Shown here one piece after another: positions 10,667 through 22,401 of a DNA stretch of 64,000 nt (positions are counted from its first letter, which is position 1; the number at the start of each line of letters is the position of its first letter). A program made the translations under genes and the position numbers. The stretch is taken from contig WTPW01000625.1 in the NCBI GenBank assembly GCA_009809945.1, positions 1 through 64,000 on the forward strand, given 5' to 3'. The notes under the pieces are model-generated. The model was not told the origin of the DNA and ran no database searches. It was given only the letters and a program-made list of their open reading frames with translations. This stretch comes from Gigaspora margarita. Taxonomy: Eukaryota; Glomeromycota; Glomeromycetes; Diversisporales; Gigasporaceae.

Positions 10667-11489
10667 AAATTATTTTACCTAAGATCCAAAGAAGCCAGTG
10701 TGGTGTTCTTGCAAACTGATCTACTAATACTTTTCACCATTTGATCTAAGCCATCAATATGCCAACTAACACTTCTTCTTTCAAAGTGCATTCACTAGTA
10801 TTTCTTTATCCTAACCTAAAAATGGCCCAATAGTGTTCTGCCAAAGTGTATTTGCTAACACTTTTCTTTCTTCTAACCCAAGCTTGTTACTATTAAGATC
10901 TGGAAAAGCTAGTATAAAGTTCTTGCAAGTGCATTTACTAAACAATGCCACACTAACCTATAAATGATGAGCTTTATATCAAGAAGAGTACCTAGACAAT
11001 AACAAAATTTAGATCAACTTTATTAGCCTGACAGTACAAAAACCACAAATGCAAAATCTACGTCCACTAGAATACCATAAATGGTGAAACCTTGAACAAT
11101 TAAAATTATGTTGAAAAAGACTCCAGTAAAGCAAAAGTACCAAGCGGCAAAATCTATAGTAATACCAAAAATAATGAACATAGAATGGTAAAATTACGAG
11201 TGAAGCTATAATTTGAAACCACCCAAATGACAATACTGAAAACTATATTTACACCAAGGCTCAATTACATAATGATACGAAATGACTCCAAAACTGGCAA
11301 CTTCAGCAATAACGATACCTGCAAGAATAAAAAACAATGATTATCAATAATCATTGTTTATATTCCATGATTGGTATGTTACACAGGAGTGCAGGTATAA
11401 AAAATTTTAATATACCCTTAGGGTACATAATTCTTTTTTTTCTAACCCATGTGAATGACCCATGGGTTGATCCATGAGTGATCCACGGG

Positions 11490-11733
11490 TAGTGTTTCTC
11501 AAATTCAAATCAAATCAAATATTGGGTCAATTTGAATTTGATCAAATCAAATTGAACCTGATTTGAATTTGATTTGATTCAAATATTTGGATTTGAATTT
11601 GATTTGAATTTGAATTTTTAATAGTAATTTTCAAATCAAATCAAATATTTATCAAATCAAATCAAATTTGGCCAGATTTGAATTTGATCAAATATTTGAT
11701 TCAAATATTTGAAGATCAAATCAAATTGTGGAA
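11490..11733. mobile_element. hAT-type MITE, AAATCAAAT family, copy 2 (older)
   Basis: Nearly the whole length aligns by eye with 2340-2625: TCTCAAATTCAAATCAAATC at the start, AATAGTAATTTTCAAATC in the middle and AAGATCAAATCAAATTGTGG at the end. The terminal bases are eroded (AGTGTTTCTCAA instead of TAGGGTTCCTCAA) and an internal segment of copy 1 is absent. It sits inside a GGGTCACCC-repeat element, so it is a nested insertion. Confidence 0.75.
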
Positions 11734-11900
11734 TTGGGTCACCCACCCACCTGTGGGTGACCCAGGTGATACTTATTTGGGTCAGCACACTATATGGATT
11801 ATGTATTCTTATACTATTTAAGCCATAGAAAACTGTTCTAGACTTATATGAGAATTAAACTATATGAAATAATGCATGCACATTTTTTTTAAATAACTTA

Positions 11901-12640
11901 GCTTTATATTTATAGCATAAATTTATAATTGCTAATATAGAGTTATTGTATAGTTGTTCAAAAGCATCTATTCTAGACCATGAGCTTTGCCAAAATGCTA
12001 TGAAAATCCAATTTTTGCAAAAGTATGTTGTGTTGATCGATCTGTTCCAGGATATAATGCAGACAATGAGTTATATATATCTGAAATGATAATCTATTAG
12101 ATGGTTCTCCTGACCAAGGCTCTATTAATTTTGATTCTGCCAAAATTATTAAATCTGGTTTAAAAGATCTAAGAATGGTTGATAATACTATAAACTTTTT
12201 AAAACTTTAGAGAAGATTTTGTTTAATAAATCCTGCTTCATTAAACTTTTATATTGCTAACAATTATAACTTTAAAAACTTATATTAAAGTAATATTTAT
12301 AATGATAAATAAGCTTTTAAAAATTTGGCAAACAACTATTACCTCTCAAAAAGCATTATGGAAAACTAATAATAATGAAAATTTAAAAAAAAGAAGATCA
12401 CTAAATGCATATTTAGAACATTCACATAATGATAATATACAACTAAATATTCATATAGAACTAAGATGATGATCCTCTAAAAAATTTGTATCTGGTCTAA
12501 ATGATGAACAAAAAAAAGCTTATTTACTTGTATGTGATTACTGCTGAAGAAACCATCCTGCAAGTGAAAATAAACCTGCTCAGTTACTTCTTTATCTTAT
12601 TCTTGCTCTCTCTACTATGTATAAGGGACAAAAACCTCTC
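11901..12640 (+). pseudogene. Helitron relic: linker and first part of the PIF1-like helicase
   Basis: Fragments include ILDHELCQNAMKI (near 11970), LLDGSPDQGSINFDSAKI and KSGLKDLRMVDN (near 12108-12190). A phrase reading KFVSGLNDEQKKAYLLVCDY runs to about 12540, followed by NHPASENKPAQLLLYL (12550-12600). In intact Helitrons this last stretch leads straight into the Walker A loop of the helicase. Here the sequence diverges before that loop, so the element is truncated at roughly 12610. Confidence 0.65.
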
Positions 12641-12689
12641 AATACACAAAGAGCGAACACATCGGACTTATATACATTTGTAATCTATA

Positions 12690-13190
12690 TAAATTATTTA
12701 CACCAATCAATTGTCAGTTTAACTTCCTTCTGCCTTACACAATCAATTCGTCATTGAGATACAACAATTAAAAGTCTAATTGCCCTTCAACACCTATAAA
12801 CTTGATCGTAATATTACTTTGTGTGAGGGGCGAGACGAAAATATTTAAACGTTTCGTATTCATTCGTCCCTAAAAGAAGCAATAATAATTTATACATAAT
12901 TGATCTGTGTACAAAAGCGATGGCATGATGATTATTAATATAGACATTCGACGCATCACGATAGCTTTAATTAATTGTAGAACCCCAAGGATATCTAAAT
13001 AAGGTAATAGGAGTAACACGTGTTACAGAGGTACAATTGAAAGGTTTAAGGATGATCGAATGTAACAATGATCGATCAAATAAAACAGGGGCAGAATAAG
13101 GAAATGCTGTGATTTTTGGGCGCAGAAATTTATAATAACACCGGTAAGATAAGAAATAAATCAAATAAAATGAGGCACAACTTAAAACTT
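12690..13190. other. Intergenic stretch, nothing recognised
   Basis: About 0.5 kb of mixed composition between the Helitron truncation and a tandem duplication. It contains a short AAAATATTTAAACGTTTCGT stretch that is partly self-complementary, but no coding-like ORF or element ends that I can support. Confidence 0.4.
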
Positions 13191-13780
13191 GAAATACTTA
13201 CTTAAAATAGTCCTTTTGAAGGGATAATCATGTACGAATGCACGTACGTACTTACGAAAGCCATATCAAACCAGTTTAATATAAAATGCAAATCGGACCA
13301 TCGCATTCCACAATGTCATGAAAAATATAACCAATCAAAGAACCGTATTTGTTCACATCATTTCACTTTTCAGATAACCATGCACTTCGTTGCTGGTATA
13401 AAACAGAATTTCGACGTTTTTATAAAAGATTTCGAGCAAAAAAAAAAAAATTATTACTGTAACCACATACCGGAACCCCTTAAACATCAACCCCCTACGC
13501 GATAAACAGGCACGAAACGTAAACCCGAAATACTCACTTAAAAATAGTCCCCTTTGCAGGGACAATCACGCACGAATAGCACGTACATACTAAAAAAGTC
13601 ATACCAAACCGGTTCAACATAAAAAGCAAATCCGGAACATCGCATTCCACAATGTCATGTGAAAATATAACCAATCAAAGAACCGTATTTGTTCACACCA
13701 TTTCACTCTTCAGATAACCATGCACTTCGTATTTCATACTCCGCTCCTGGTATTCGTATTTCATACTCCGCTCCTGGTAC
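13190..13780. repeat. Diverged tandem duplication of a ~340-bp unit plus a 27-bp direct repeat
   Basis: Sequence from about 13195 is repeated from about 13532. Shared phrases include CGCATTCCACAATGTCATG, AACCAATCAAAGAACCGTAT and CAGATAACCATGCACTTCGT, with perhaps one base in ten changed elsewhere. The second copy ends in two adjacent 27-bp units containing ATTTCATACTCCGCTCCTGG (13727-13779). No open reading frame is conserved between the copies, so it is unlikely to be coding. Confidence 0.75.
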
Positions 13781-13796
13781 ACTCCTGGATAATATT

Positions 13797-13936
13797 GTAG
13801 GTAGAATGTAGATAGCATTGGGTCAGCATCATTCAGCAGTTATTTGCTGGCACAAATCATGCCGCTTCGCAGCTTGACCTGAGCCAACAAATGACGTTAA
13901 ATGAAGCAAACCCAATATAATCTACATTCTACCTGA
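13797..13936. mobile_element. 140-bp MITE with TAGAATGTAGAT ends
   Basis: Left end GTAGGTAGAATGTAGATAGC and right end, read inversely, CAGGTAGAATGTAGATTAT are inverted repeats, followed inward by CATTGGGTC and its counterpart CCCAAT. A small inner hairpin (GCTGGCACAAATC side, GCAGCTTG side) lies in the middle. No ORF. A target duplication is not obvious. Confidence 0.6.
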
Positions 13937-13974
13937 TAACTATACCACGTTGGCTTACCCATAGATCTTGATTG

Positions 13975-14390
13975 CTATGGTCACATAGCTAATCATCAAA
14001 CAAGAGGTTCTTGCCGCTTTGCATCGCGAACGTAAATGCGACGCCTAATCACCAAACAAAAGAACCTGCCATGGAGCCTAGTCACCTTCTCTGACTGCTA
14101 TCGATGTGGAGTCTAATACCCGAACAGGAGGTCCTTGACTGTCATTGAAGATGTGGAGTCTGAATACTAAATAAGAGGCCCTTGCACTGCTATCACAGCC
14201 ATGTTCCTTGCATTGCTCTCGTGCCTCAGAAGTTAATCACTAACTGAAGTGTCTTTGTACTGTTATCGCTGTGGAGCTCAACCACAAAGCCTTTGCAGCC
14301 ACAAAGCAAGCAAGAGATTCTTGTACCGTTATTGCTGCAGCGGAGCCTAATCACAAAATATAAGGACACTGCATTGCCTGCAGAAGTCAT
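13975..14390. repeat. Degenerate tandem minisatellite, ~45-70-bp units
   Basis: Units resembling GGAGTCTAATCACCAAACAA followed by GAGGTCCTTGCACTGCTATC recur about seven times with many substitutions and small indels. The antisense ORF through this array (14226-14492, minus) simply reads the repeat and has no recognisable domain. Confidence 0.55.
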
Positions 14391-14689
14391 GAAGCCATGT
14401 GCGTTTACCAATAAACAAACAAGTAAAAATATATTATTCTTAGATTGTGGGTCACGAGATGAATTATAATGAAAAGAGGATAAACTTCTCACCTAACGAG
14501 ATACCATATGGATTATATTAAAGCGACAAATTGAACATGTGATTCCGTAAAGACATCCGATCCTGCAACATTGGTCACCTTGTCACATTGACAAGCTTCT
14601 AAATTATTGTGGATTCTTATCGCAAAGGAATCCGAAAATTTTCCAGTTTTTTATGGATAAATCTATGATAAGTCTAATAGTTCGTATCA

Positions 14690-14955
14690 TGTCACCGACA
14701 ATCACCTCAAAGACACCACATTTCGTTGACGCACATTTCACTGACAGTTTATATTAATTTACATGCTGGTTCGTTTCGTAGACAGTATAGATCATCAACA
14801 GCTCACTTCATTTTAACTCTAAACCTAATCCTAACGACAATGATTAGAATTCTTTTGTGAACTGTGTTGTCGGTGAAATATATTGTTTATGAAACGAACT
14901 TGTCTGTGAATTAGTCGTCTGTAAAATAAACTTTTGCAAAATGGACGACTATGAA
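14690..14955. mobile_element. Old copy of the CACCGACA foldback element
   Basis: The left half has repeated CACCGACA/TCACTGACA-type phrases (TGTCACCGACAATCACCTC, ACATTTCACTGACAG). The right half has the inverse (GTTGTCGGTGAAATA, CTTGTCTGTGAATTAG), around a centre with CCTAATCCTAACGACAATGA. The same organisation, far better preserved, is found at 22402-22719 with a 9-bp target duplication. This copy is heavily mutated and its ends are approximate. Confidence 0.6.
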
Positions 14956-15571
14956 TTGTGGTTGATTGTTGGTAAGTTGAGTAACCAGATAAAATTTACA
15001 GTTGTTAAGCGAAACTTTTTATATAAATTGTTAGTGTGAAAGGCGAAACCAAGCTCAAAAAAAAAAACGATAACTTGATGAAACGACGAAAGAGCAAAAC
15101 TTAGAGAAATTATAAAACTTGAATTTGAAATTTTGATCAATAATTTCAAATTCGATTTGATTTTGCCGAGCATTGACTTTAATCTTAAATTAACTTTAAA
15201 TATTATTTAAATTAGCTTAATTAACTATACTGCAGATCAACTATTGCATTAAGGTTAAAGTTTTGTGCTAATTGTTTCCCTATAGCTAGAAAACTATAGA
15301 AAAGGTTGAAAGAATCAGATAAGAATGATTTTAAAAATTATCAAACTTTGAGTAGAGTCATTATTCTTCCTTTAAAATTTTACTACTTTTTTAATTAGAT
15401 ATTTTTAACCAGATTAACCCACCTGAAAGCTTGAGTATAAGTATTATTTTGCTTTATTTGATTAATATAAGCTTGAGTTTTTGAATTTTTCTTTCCTGGA
15501 TTTTTGTATTTTGACGTTCATTAGAGATAAAATTTTTGAGATTTTTAGATAAATATTGGCTATAATTTCTC

Positions 15572-15572
<1 letters not shown>

Positions 15573-15615
<43 letters not shown>
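15573..15615 (-). repeat. Poly(T) run of 43, possible retroposon tail on the minus strand
   Basis: Forty-three consecutive T, followed by ordinary sequence (GAGTTATCTTTATTTTCATA). On the minus strand this is a poly(A) tract such as ends a LINE, SINE or processed transcript. I could not identify the retroposed body or a target duplication, so simple slippage growth is equally possible. Confidence 0.35.
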
Positions 15616-15616
<1 letters not shown>

Positions 15617-16021
15617 AGTTATCTTTATTTTCATATGGAGGTGGGACTTAAATATTTGATTTTAATTGTGAATTAGGTTCATAATATCACTGATTAGGTT
15701 TTCAGAAATAGAATTTTGGAATAATAATAAATATGTATTTTAACAATAACAAATTTGATGGTTTTAATTAATTTTGTTCTTAAGGATCTTATTGTTATTA
15801 TAAGTTCTCTTTTTTCTTTAAATTTAATCTATCAATAATCTTAGAGATGTAAAAATTCAAAAAAGATTTATTATGAATAATTCTTAAGACAAAGTACTAT
15901 TTATTAGAGAATAACTAGTACTAGGAGATTTCAAAATTTAGAGCTCATCTGAATTGTCTTTATTGAGGTGAGCTCAAGGATCTAATTGTCCGGAGCGTAG
16001 CGGAGGACTCTCAATTTCTAT

Positions 16022-16087
16022 GCAAAGTAATACCAAAATTCCGTTTTTGATGCAATATTAATCAACATATCAAAAACGTAACTTTGC
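16022..16087. repeat. Imperfect hairpin with CGTTTTTGAT arms
   Basis: CGTTTTTGAT (16042-16051) and ATCAAAAACG are inverted across a ~17-bp centre. Farther out GCAAAGT and ACTTTGC also pair, giving a 66-bp stem-loop. It could be a very small MITE. No function is suggested. Confidence 0.45.
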
Positions 16088-16659
16088 AATTTCCGTCTGT
16101 CGCCATTTGCATATTTGTGCAACACAACAAATATCGCGTGATTGGAACCCGATTGGCTGACATAAAAAAAAATAGATATTATTTTATGTTCCGGACTTAT
16201 ATCGATTTCCGATTCCTAGTATATTTTAATTACAGACTAAAAATTGATCATTAAATTTCATCTAATTTTTGATTCAATTAATTTATTTAATCCATTGATT
16301 CAATTTAATTGATTTCTTTGATTTCTTCAAAATTTCAATGAACTAATTTAACAATGGTAATAATAACAAAAAAAAACTTCAAAAATAAAAAAAAACCATA
16401 AAAATAAAAATAGAAAACCGAATGCAGCTCAATTTTGAATTGTGTTACGCAGAGTAATTTCAACCATCACATCTTATGTACAGCAACTCAGGCAAATTAT
16501 AACCATAAATGTATAACAACATTTCTTTGTGATAACTAGTTTGTAGATAAACCCGATTTCAATAATTTTTATAATAATAATAGCGAAACCATTCTAACGA
16601 CATGCATTGTTTAGTTAAATTAAGTGAAACAGAATCAGGTCAACAAAACGGAAAGTCCA

Positions 16660-16930
16660 TGTTGGTATAGTGTTGCAAGCCGGCTAAGCCAGTCGCTGCT
16701 AAATTGGCTTATCTGGCAAAGCTAGCTGGTATAATTGTTGGCTGACTAAAGTTGCTAAAGATCATATGATAATAAATAGTAAGATTCCGAAGAGAAAATT
16801 AACATAAAATACGTACGTACATACGAGCAAGTTCGAGCCAAGTTTTTGAAAAAGCCCCGTAAAATTTGTTGTTTAGCCAGCAGCCTAGCGATAGATTTAC
16901 AATATCGGCTGGCTAAGCCAGTCGAAAAAA
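16660..16930. repeat. GGCTAAGCCAGTCG repeats
   Basis: GCCGGCTAAGCCAGTCG (about 16678) recurs as GGCTGGCTAAGCCAGTCG (about 16907) in the same orientation, with related TTAGCCAGC and TTGGCTTATCTGG phrases between them in both orientations. This looks like the remains of an inverted-repeat element or of two partial copies. No coding potential. Confidence 0.4.
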
Positions 16931-17039
16931 TCATGTGATTTGTAACATTACGCTGATATGAAAAAGTATTAAAAACATAAACCGTTATAACAATAAGCCT
17001 TGTTTAATCAAATCAAGTGAAAACTAGTGGTTTGACCGG

Positions 17040-17670
17040 AGTGCGTGTGCCCGCATCACCTGCTGGTAACAGGGGAGACCGTCCCGAGTGCTCCGATTTG
17101 TAGATCGTTACAATTGATTTAAAAAATTTTTCATACGCATTGCGCTACACGGCACATATATGTTTGGATTACGCCGACAGATGACTCTGACCGGTGGTGT
17201 GTTATTTATTGAAAGTTTAAAACAAAATACATGATTGAAATGCGAGTAATTGGCCGAGTTGCAGAACGGCAATGGCATTCCGCGAAAACAACAATCGTGA
17301 TTGCACTGGGAGTCGTCGTGAGAACAGCCGGTGGTTTCCCGCCTGTCGCAGCAAGCCGGCTGTGAGCGAAATTAATGATGGAATCACGTGCTTATTCTGC
17401 CCGGAGTGGGTGGGTGGGCGCGCAAGATCAGGATTGTCCTATCGATTCTGCTTCATTACCTTTGGAGTTTATTTTATTTTATTTATTTTTTTTATTTGTT
17501 ATTTTCCATTGCGGAGCCATCTTTGTCAAGCCAATTGCGTCCGATATGTGTCAGTTGCTGTGCTTGCATTTGAATTTCCCACGCTGTCGAATTTCACATG
17601 TCTTCGCTGTGTTGCGTGATGAATATGGCGGCCGTGTGGTTGCTTCTCTTTCGATCACGTGATTACCATC
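17040..17670. other. GC-richer, CpG-containing island without a convincing gene
   Basis: This stretch has many more C and G (GCCGGTGGTTTCCCGCC, GGGTGGGCGCGCAAG, GGCGGCCGTGTGG) than its neighbours. Three overlapping plus-strand ORFs of 60-115 codons occur (17272-17619, 17375-17662, 17388-17573). Their products share no recognisable domain and the longest has a hydrophobic run simply because of a T-rich tract. The left edge carries an AACAGGGGAGACCGTCCC motif whose inverse occurs at 18440 and 18636, so the island may be the interior of a transposon. Confidence 0.35.
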
Positions 17671-18420
17671 ACTTCGCATTACAATACTTTTTTCGGAAGC
17701 TCGGGTTTATTATCTCTTCTGTGAATCCACAAAGCGTATTAAGTAAAACTTGAAGTTTTCGTGTCGTACTATAAGAATATCAGTTGAATCACTCTGAATC
17801 ATTCAACCTTCATGCCATACTTTACATAAGAAGTTACAAGTAATTAACCACCACTATATTGACCAAATCTTGTCTGTTGCGCAAAAAAAGGGCAAAAAGC
17901 TTAAATAACTATTAGAGAAGTGTAAAGCATGATCATTTCTACATGTATTATATAGATTTTTGTTAAAAAAAAGTTAGAACATCTAAATAAAAGATATTAA
18001 TTTCATTTTTTTTGTTTTTGTTATAAGAGTTTTAATAGATTTATGAAGGTACAATATGCAATGTGATGTGAAGAACAAAATTATAAATATTTAAAGATCA
18101 CTACAATAGAATAAGAGTACGTGGTACTGTATTATGAAACATTGAAGTTTATTAGATATACTATAGAATCGAATATTGAGATTATTAAAGTTTTTAAATA
18201 ACGATGGTTATAACTTAATTTAGAATATGGTTTAAAATGATCTAAATCAATAAAGTTATGCTCTCTAAATGTAATCATAGTCAGCGGTATTTACTTTGAA
18301 CTTTAAATATAAGTTTTAATTAAATTTCTTGGATTTTCTTCGTTTCATCGCTTAATTTTTTTCATAAAATTATCGATTTTAATTGGCTGGTCAGCATGTG
18401 ACAATCATCCAACATTTGTG

Positions 18421-18814
18421 TAACCAATTTCCATATTTGGGACGGTCTCCCCTGTTCCTTTCCCTCTCGCTGGTGGTTGCCAACCCGGTTGAAGACGAGT
18501 AAGTCAACCCGCAGGTCACTTGTAGGCCAACCTACGGGTATCTGTAAATAGATGTACATCTACCATTGGGAGATTTTTTCGAATTCAATTATTAGTGAAA
18601 ACGAAAATCAGTTAAGTAACCATTTTCCATATTTGGGACGGTTTCCCCTGTTCCCGCTGGTGGGTGGGTGATGCGGGATGAGACATTGCCACTCAGTTGA
18701 AAACGAGTAAGTCAACCCGCGGCCACTTATAGGCCAACCTACGGGTATCTGTGAATATATGTACATCTACTATTGGGAGTTTTTTTCGAATTCAAATCAT
18801 TAGTGAAACGAAAT
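18421..18814. repeat. Tandem duplication, 196-bp unit, carrying the GGGACGGTCTCCCCTG motif
   Basis: Two direct copies begin at about 18421 and 18617. Each has CCATATTTGGGACGG followed by CTCCCCTGTTCC (TTCCCCTGTTCC in the second), then AGTAAGTCAACCCGC, GGCCAACCTACGGGTATCTG and ATGTACATCTAC. GGGACGGTCTCCCCTG also forms the end of the long-TIR element at 53920-54979 and appears inverted at 17067, so these are terminal pieces of one transposon family. Confidence 0.65.
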
Positions 18815-20210
18815 CAGTTAGGTCATAAATAGAAAGTCTACGATGATATGAAAATGGGTTAAATAGTCGATATAATAAAACAGACAAAAACGCGGTATAA
18901 ATTATACATTCACAAATTTAAAGCCATGATTACAAGTAGCAAGTTTTATGAACAATAAGAAAAATTTACATATCATGCTAATATTATAGAACGTTTCTTT
19001 GATCATGTAGCACCCATTTTCATTTTTTTATTGCATCATTAAACAGCATTTTAAACATGTTGTGTATAAATCTAGAAATCACACGATCCAATTAGATACA
19101 AATTAGATACAAATCGGATATATTATTCCACTCTTGTATATAAATCCGTGGATTCAATATCTTTATTTGTAAAATCATATGCTCACCATGGTAATACATA
19201 AGTTCAAATATTATACAAATACAGTACCGGATATAATAATTAGTGAAGAACCATTTATTACGTAATTTTAAGAGGGAAGGGGAGTCTATCACGCCTATAT
19301 TTTGTAGATATCATTGCGATTGGCTGTTAATTGATTACTTAGGAGGGAATGTGGTCGAGCCTTCTAATAAATAGAAATTACGTAATTAACGTACTTCCTT
19401 TAGGTTATATTCAATTTTCGCAATAGCTACATGCTAAAATCCGATTATTTAAATGCCTATTGTGAGATTGTGACTAATAGGTGCAAAAATTTATAATGAA
19501 TTATAAAAATATTACTAAATCGTGATAGTAGTAACAAGGCGAATTTAAGCCAAAATTCGGTCATCAAATTTAAAGTTTGGCTAATAAATTTACATATTAA
19601 TCAAAAACCAAAAAAAATTTTTGGACACTTGATCGTTATCGATACCGCTTCTAATTCATCTTCCTATTGTTTAAACCAACTTCACCCCCAAACCTTATAT
19701 GGTATAAATTTATATGTAATAACGTATTATCAATGGTATTGGCAAAACTATTACACAATAGTAACCAAAGTTTCAGATCATCGGTATTTTTGCCATGATA
19801 TGCATCTAAAAATATAACATCATATTTTACATTATTTATATTAACTAGAGCCAATTGAAGCTGCCACAAGTGATGCTTAAGTGCAAAAATTCACGTCTAA
19901 TTATAAATTGGCTGGCATTAGTTATAATGACAGCTGATTTAGTCGGTATTATGTTCTTTTGGTTAAGTGGCTTTCATAACATTCCATTATTGGTATAGTT
20001 TAGCACAGAATTATATTATTAAATTAATTATTTATTTATTAATGCGTTAATTTTTTTTTTATATGTAGCAAAAAATGCACAATTATTCTATTTGCAAACA
20101 TAATTTTCTATTGGCCAACACTGAATTATTTTATATGACAGAAAGTTACAAAATATCCTCTAGTCTCAATTGAATCCTTATATTTAATATAAAAAATATC
20201 TCGATATAAA
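18815..20210. other. AT-rich upstream flank of the ABC pseudogene, nothing recognised
   Basis: About 1.4 kb with only short ORFs in both orientations and no coding bias. I found no inverted-repeat ends. The promoter of the former transporter gene would have been at the right edge of this stretch, but no definite promoter element can be pointed to. Confidence 0.4.
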
Positions 20211-21413
20211 TGTCAAGAATGATTGAAAGCAAAACTAAGATATCAAATGAATCGTCGGGTATAAAGCTTGGTCCAACAGAGGAACGAATTTTAAAAGATC
20301 AGATTAATGTTTTTGAAAGAAAAGATCATATTTTACTTTATATAGATTCGCTACAAAACTTGACCTGATAATAATTTTTATCGGGTTAGTGTTTTCGGAG
20401 CTGCCATGGTATTTCCATCATAATATTTCACTTTTTACGTGATTCATATTTTACAAGTTCTCAATTCATGGTATTTTATATAAATTTGTCAGGCTTCAAG
20501 ATCAGTCCTTTATGGAATAGTGACCGATTATTATGTCCGTTTTCAAACTCGCAAAATAAGCTCCAATGAGTTTTCTAAAGAATTAGATTACTTTTTATTA
20601 TCATTTTCATTGCTACATATATATTTATCACTTCTTGGGTATATACTGGTGAAAGGTTGTTTTTTATATAACAACAAGTTCGATCGCTCTAAAAAGGTAC
20701 TAATCTCATCACGTGATTGTTGTTGCTTTAGAATCGCGCGACAAATCCGTGAGCGATATTTTCGCGCAATTCTTAGACAAAACATAGCTTATTTTGACGA
20801 ATATGGCACAGGTGAAGTGACTACTCGTATTACTTCTGATATACATTAGTGAAAACGTTTCTATCGCTTTTCTAGTAAGTTTATGTATATATAAAGTTGT
20901 TTTATTTTTTTATTTTTACATAATTATTAATTATTCTTTTACAATCTTTTTTACATATCGTTTCATCTTGATTGTTTTGTTAGTATATTGCAAATTTCAT
21001 TGCATCTTTCGTTCTTGCATTTATTATAAGTTGGAAAATAGTACTGTTTTTACGAAAAGGAGTTTGGATTACTATTCTCGTGCTGGTATAATCGCTGAAG
21101 AAGCTATTTCGACTATCAGAGTTGCAGTATCCTTTAGTGCTCAAAAGAAACTATCTAACCTTTATGATGCTTACTTGGGTGATGCAAGAAAAGAAGGCTT
21201 TAAAAAATCTTTATTAATTGGATTTGCTCTCGGCATAATGCTTTTTTGCATTTATGCATTTAATGCTTTGTCCATCTGGTTTGGTTCAACAATGGTTATT
21301 AATAATGAAATATCACCTGGAAAAGTATATGTTACCTTTCTTTTTCTTTCTGATATTAATTTATTTAAAGTCTCTAATTATGTTTTTTTTTAAAGATCAT
21401 TAGTGTATTCTCT

Positions 21414-22340
21414 TTGATTGCAAGTGGCTTTATGAGTATTTCCAATTCTTTTGACCATATTCAAGCTCTTAGTCTTGCTACTGGCGCAAGTTCAAAAATA
21501 TTTGAAACTATTGATCGTATTCCCTCAATTGATATTGCTTCAAATACTGGTGATAAACCTGACAACGTTGTGGGTCATATTCAACTTAAAAATATAAATT
21601 TCATTTATCCAACTCGCCCTGATGTTAAAATTTTAAATAATATATCATTAGATGTTGAACCTGGTTTCACTGTTGCTCTCGTTGGTTCATCAGGTTCTGG
21701 TAAAAGTACGATTGTATCTCGAATACTTCGTTTCTATGATCCAATCTCTGGTGGTATATATCTTGATGGACGTAATGTCAAATCTCTTAATTTAACTTGG
21801 CTTAGAAGACAAATAAGCCTTGTAAGTCAAGAACCGGTACTTTTTAATACTACTACATGTATAACTGAGAATGTATCTTATGGATTAATTGGTTCTATTT
21901 ATGAAAATTTACCTGATAACGAAAAATTTGAAAAAATTTGAAAATGCTTGTAAGATTGCTAATGCTCACGATTTTATTATGAATCTTCCTGATAAATATG
22001 AAACTATTGGTGAACGTGGGATTTTATTATCTGGTGGTTAAAAGCAATGTATTGCAATTGCTCGTGCTATTAATAAAGATCCAAAGATTTTATTACTTGA
22101 CGAAGCTACTAGTGCTCTTGATACACAAAGTGAGAGTATAGTCCAGAATGCATTAGATAAAGCCTCAAAGAATCGCACAACAATAGTTGTTGCTCATTGT
22201 TTATCTACTATTCGCAATGCAACAAAAATTATTGTGATAAATAAAGGTGTTATTGCGGAATCAGGTACACGCAGAGAGCTCATAGATAAAAAAGGATCTT
22301 ATTTTAAACTTGTTGAAACTCAACAAATTCAACAAACTTT
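21414..22340 (+). pseudogene. First nucleotide-binding domain of the ABC pseudogene
   Basis: The domain runs from the end of TMD1 (SLATGASSKIFETIDRIP) through VVGHIQLKNINFIYPTRPDV, Walker A GSSGSGKST, Q loop VSQEPVLFNTT, the signature region and Walker [14 protein letters not shown] (about 22084). The H loop [15 protein letters not shown] and the end [11 protein letters not shown] complete it. Damage: a frameshift at about 21935 after [10 protein letters not shown], the signature glutamine codon changed to TAA (22039-22041), and an Arg-to-Cys change just after. It could not bind and hydrolyse ATP in a composite site. Confidence 0.8.
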
Positions 22341-22401
22341 AATGACTCCACCAAAAGATGAAGCTGTTACATCATTTACTATCAAGGATAATGATCAGAT
22401 T

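Larger units (their letters stand above)
9941..11900. repeat. ~2-kb block of repeats inserted in the Helitron relic
   Basis: Helitron coding similarity ends at 9941 and resumes after about 11900. In between is a patchwork. A GGTCACC-rich element lies at 9940-10077, with ends TTAGTGTTC and GAACACTAA and internal tandem GGGTGGGTCACC phrases. A degenerate minisatellite of TATTCCTAACCCTAA-like units spans 10200-10340. A palindromic MITE is at 10491-10666. Diverged tandem units with GTTCTTGCAAAGTGCATT-like phrases span 10680-10960. A small palindrome lies at 11326-11366. The second AAATCAAAT-family hAT MITE is at 11490-11733, itself within GGGTCACCCACC repeats ending near 11773. No gene recognised. 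Confidence 0.55.
5730..12680 (+). mobile_element. Decayed Helitron (rolling-circle transposon) with nested insertions
   Basis: Fragments of one long Helitron-type protein occur in the expected order on the plus strand. They are an N-terminal low-complexity region (5734-6400), a Cys-bearing region and the segment typical of fungal Helitron proteins before the replication domain (6440-7400), the replication-initiator domain (7505-8520), further conserved stretches (9258-9940) and the very start of the PIF1-like helicase (12050-12610). Frames change repeatedly and stops are common, so it cannot be active. At least two MITEs (7204-7313, 9066-9215) and a ~2-kb block of repeats (9941-about 11900) interrupt the coding sequence. 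I could not identify the 5' TC and 3' CTRR-hairpin termini. Confidence 0.75.

Noticed and set aside
9941..11773. One single ~1.8-kb transposon with GGTCACC ends
   Set aside because: The GGTCACC blocks at the two ends are better explained as separate small repeats (9940-10077 and about 11440-11773); only the interruption of the Helitron is certain.
17272..17662. Overlapping ORFs of up to 115 codons in the GC-richer island
   Set aside because: No domain, no consistent codon character, three frames open at once because of base composition, and a possible transposon interior.
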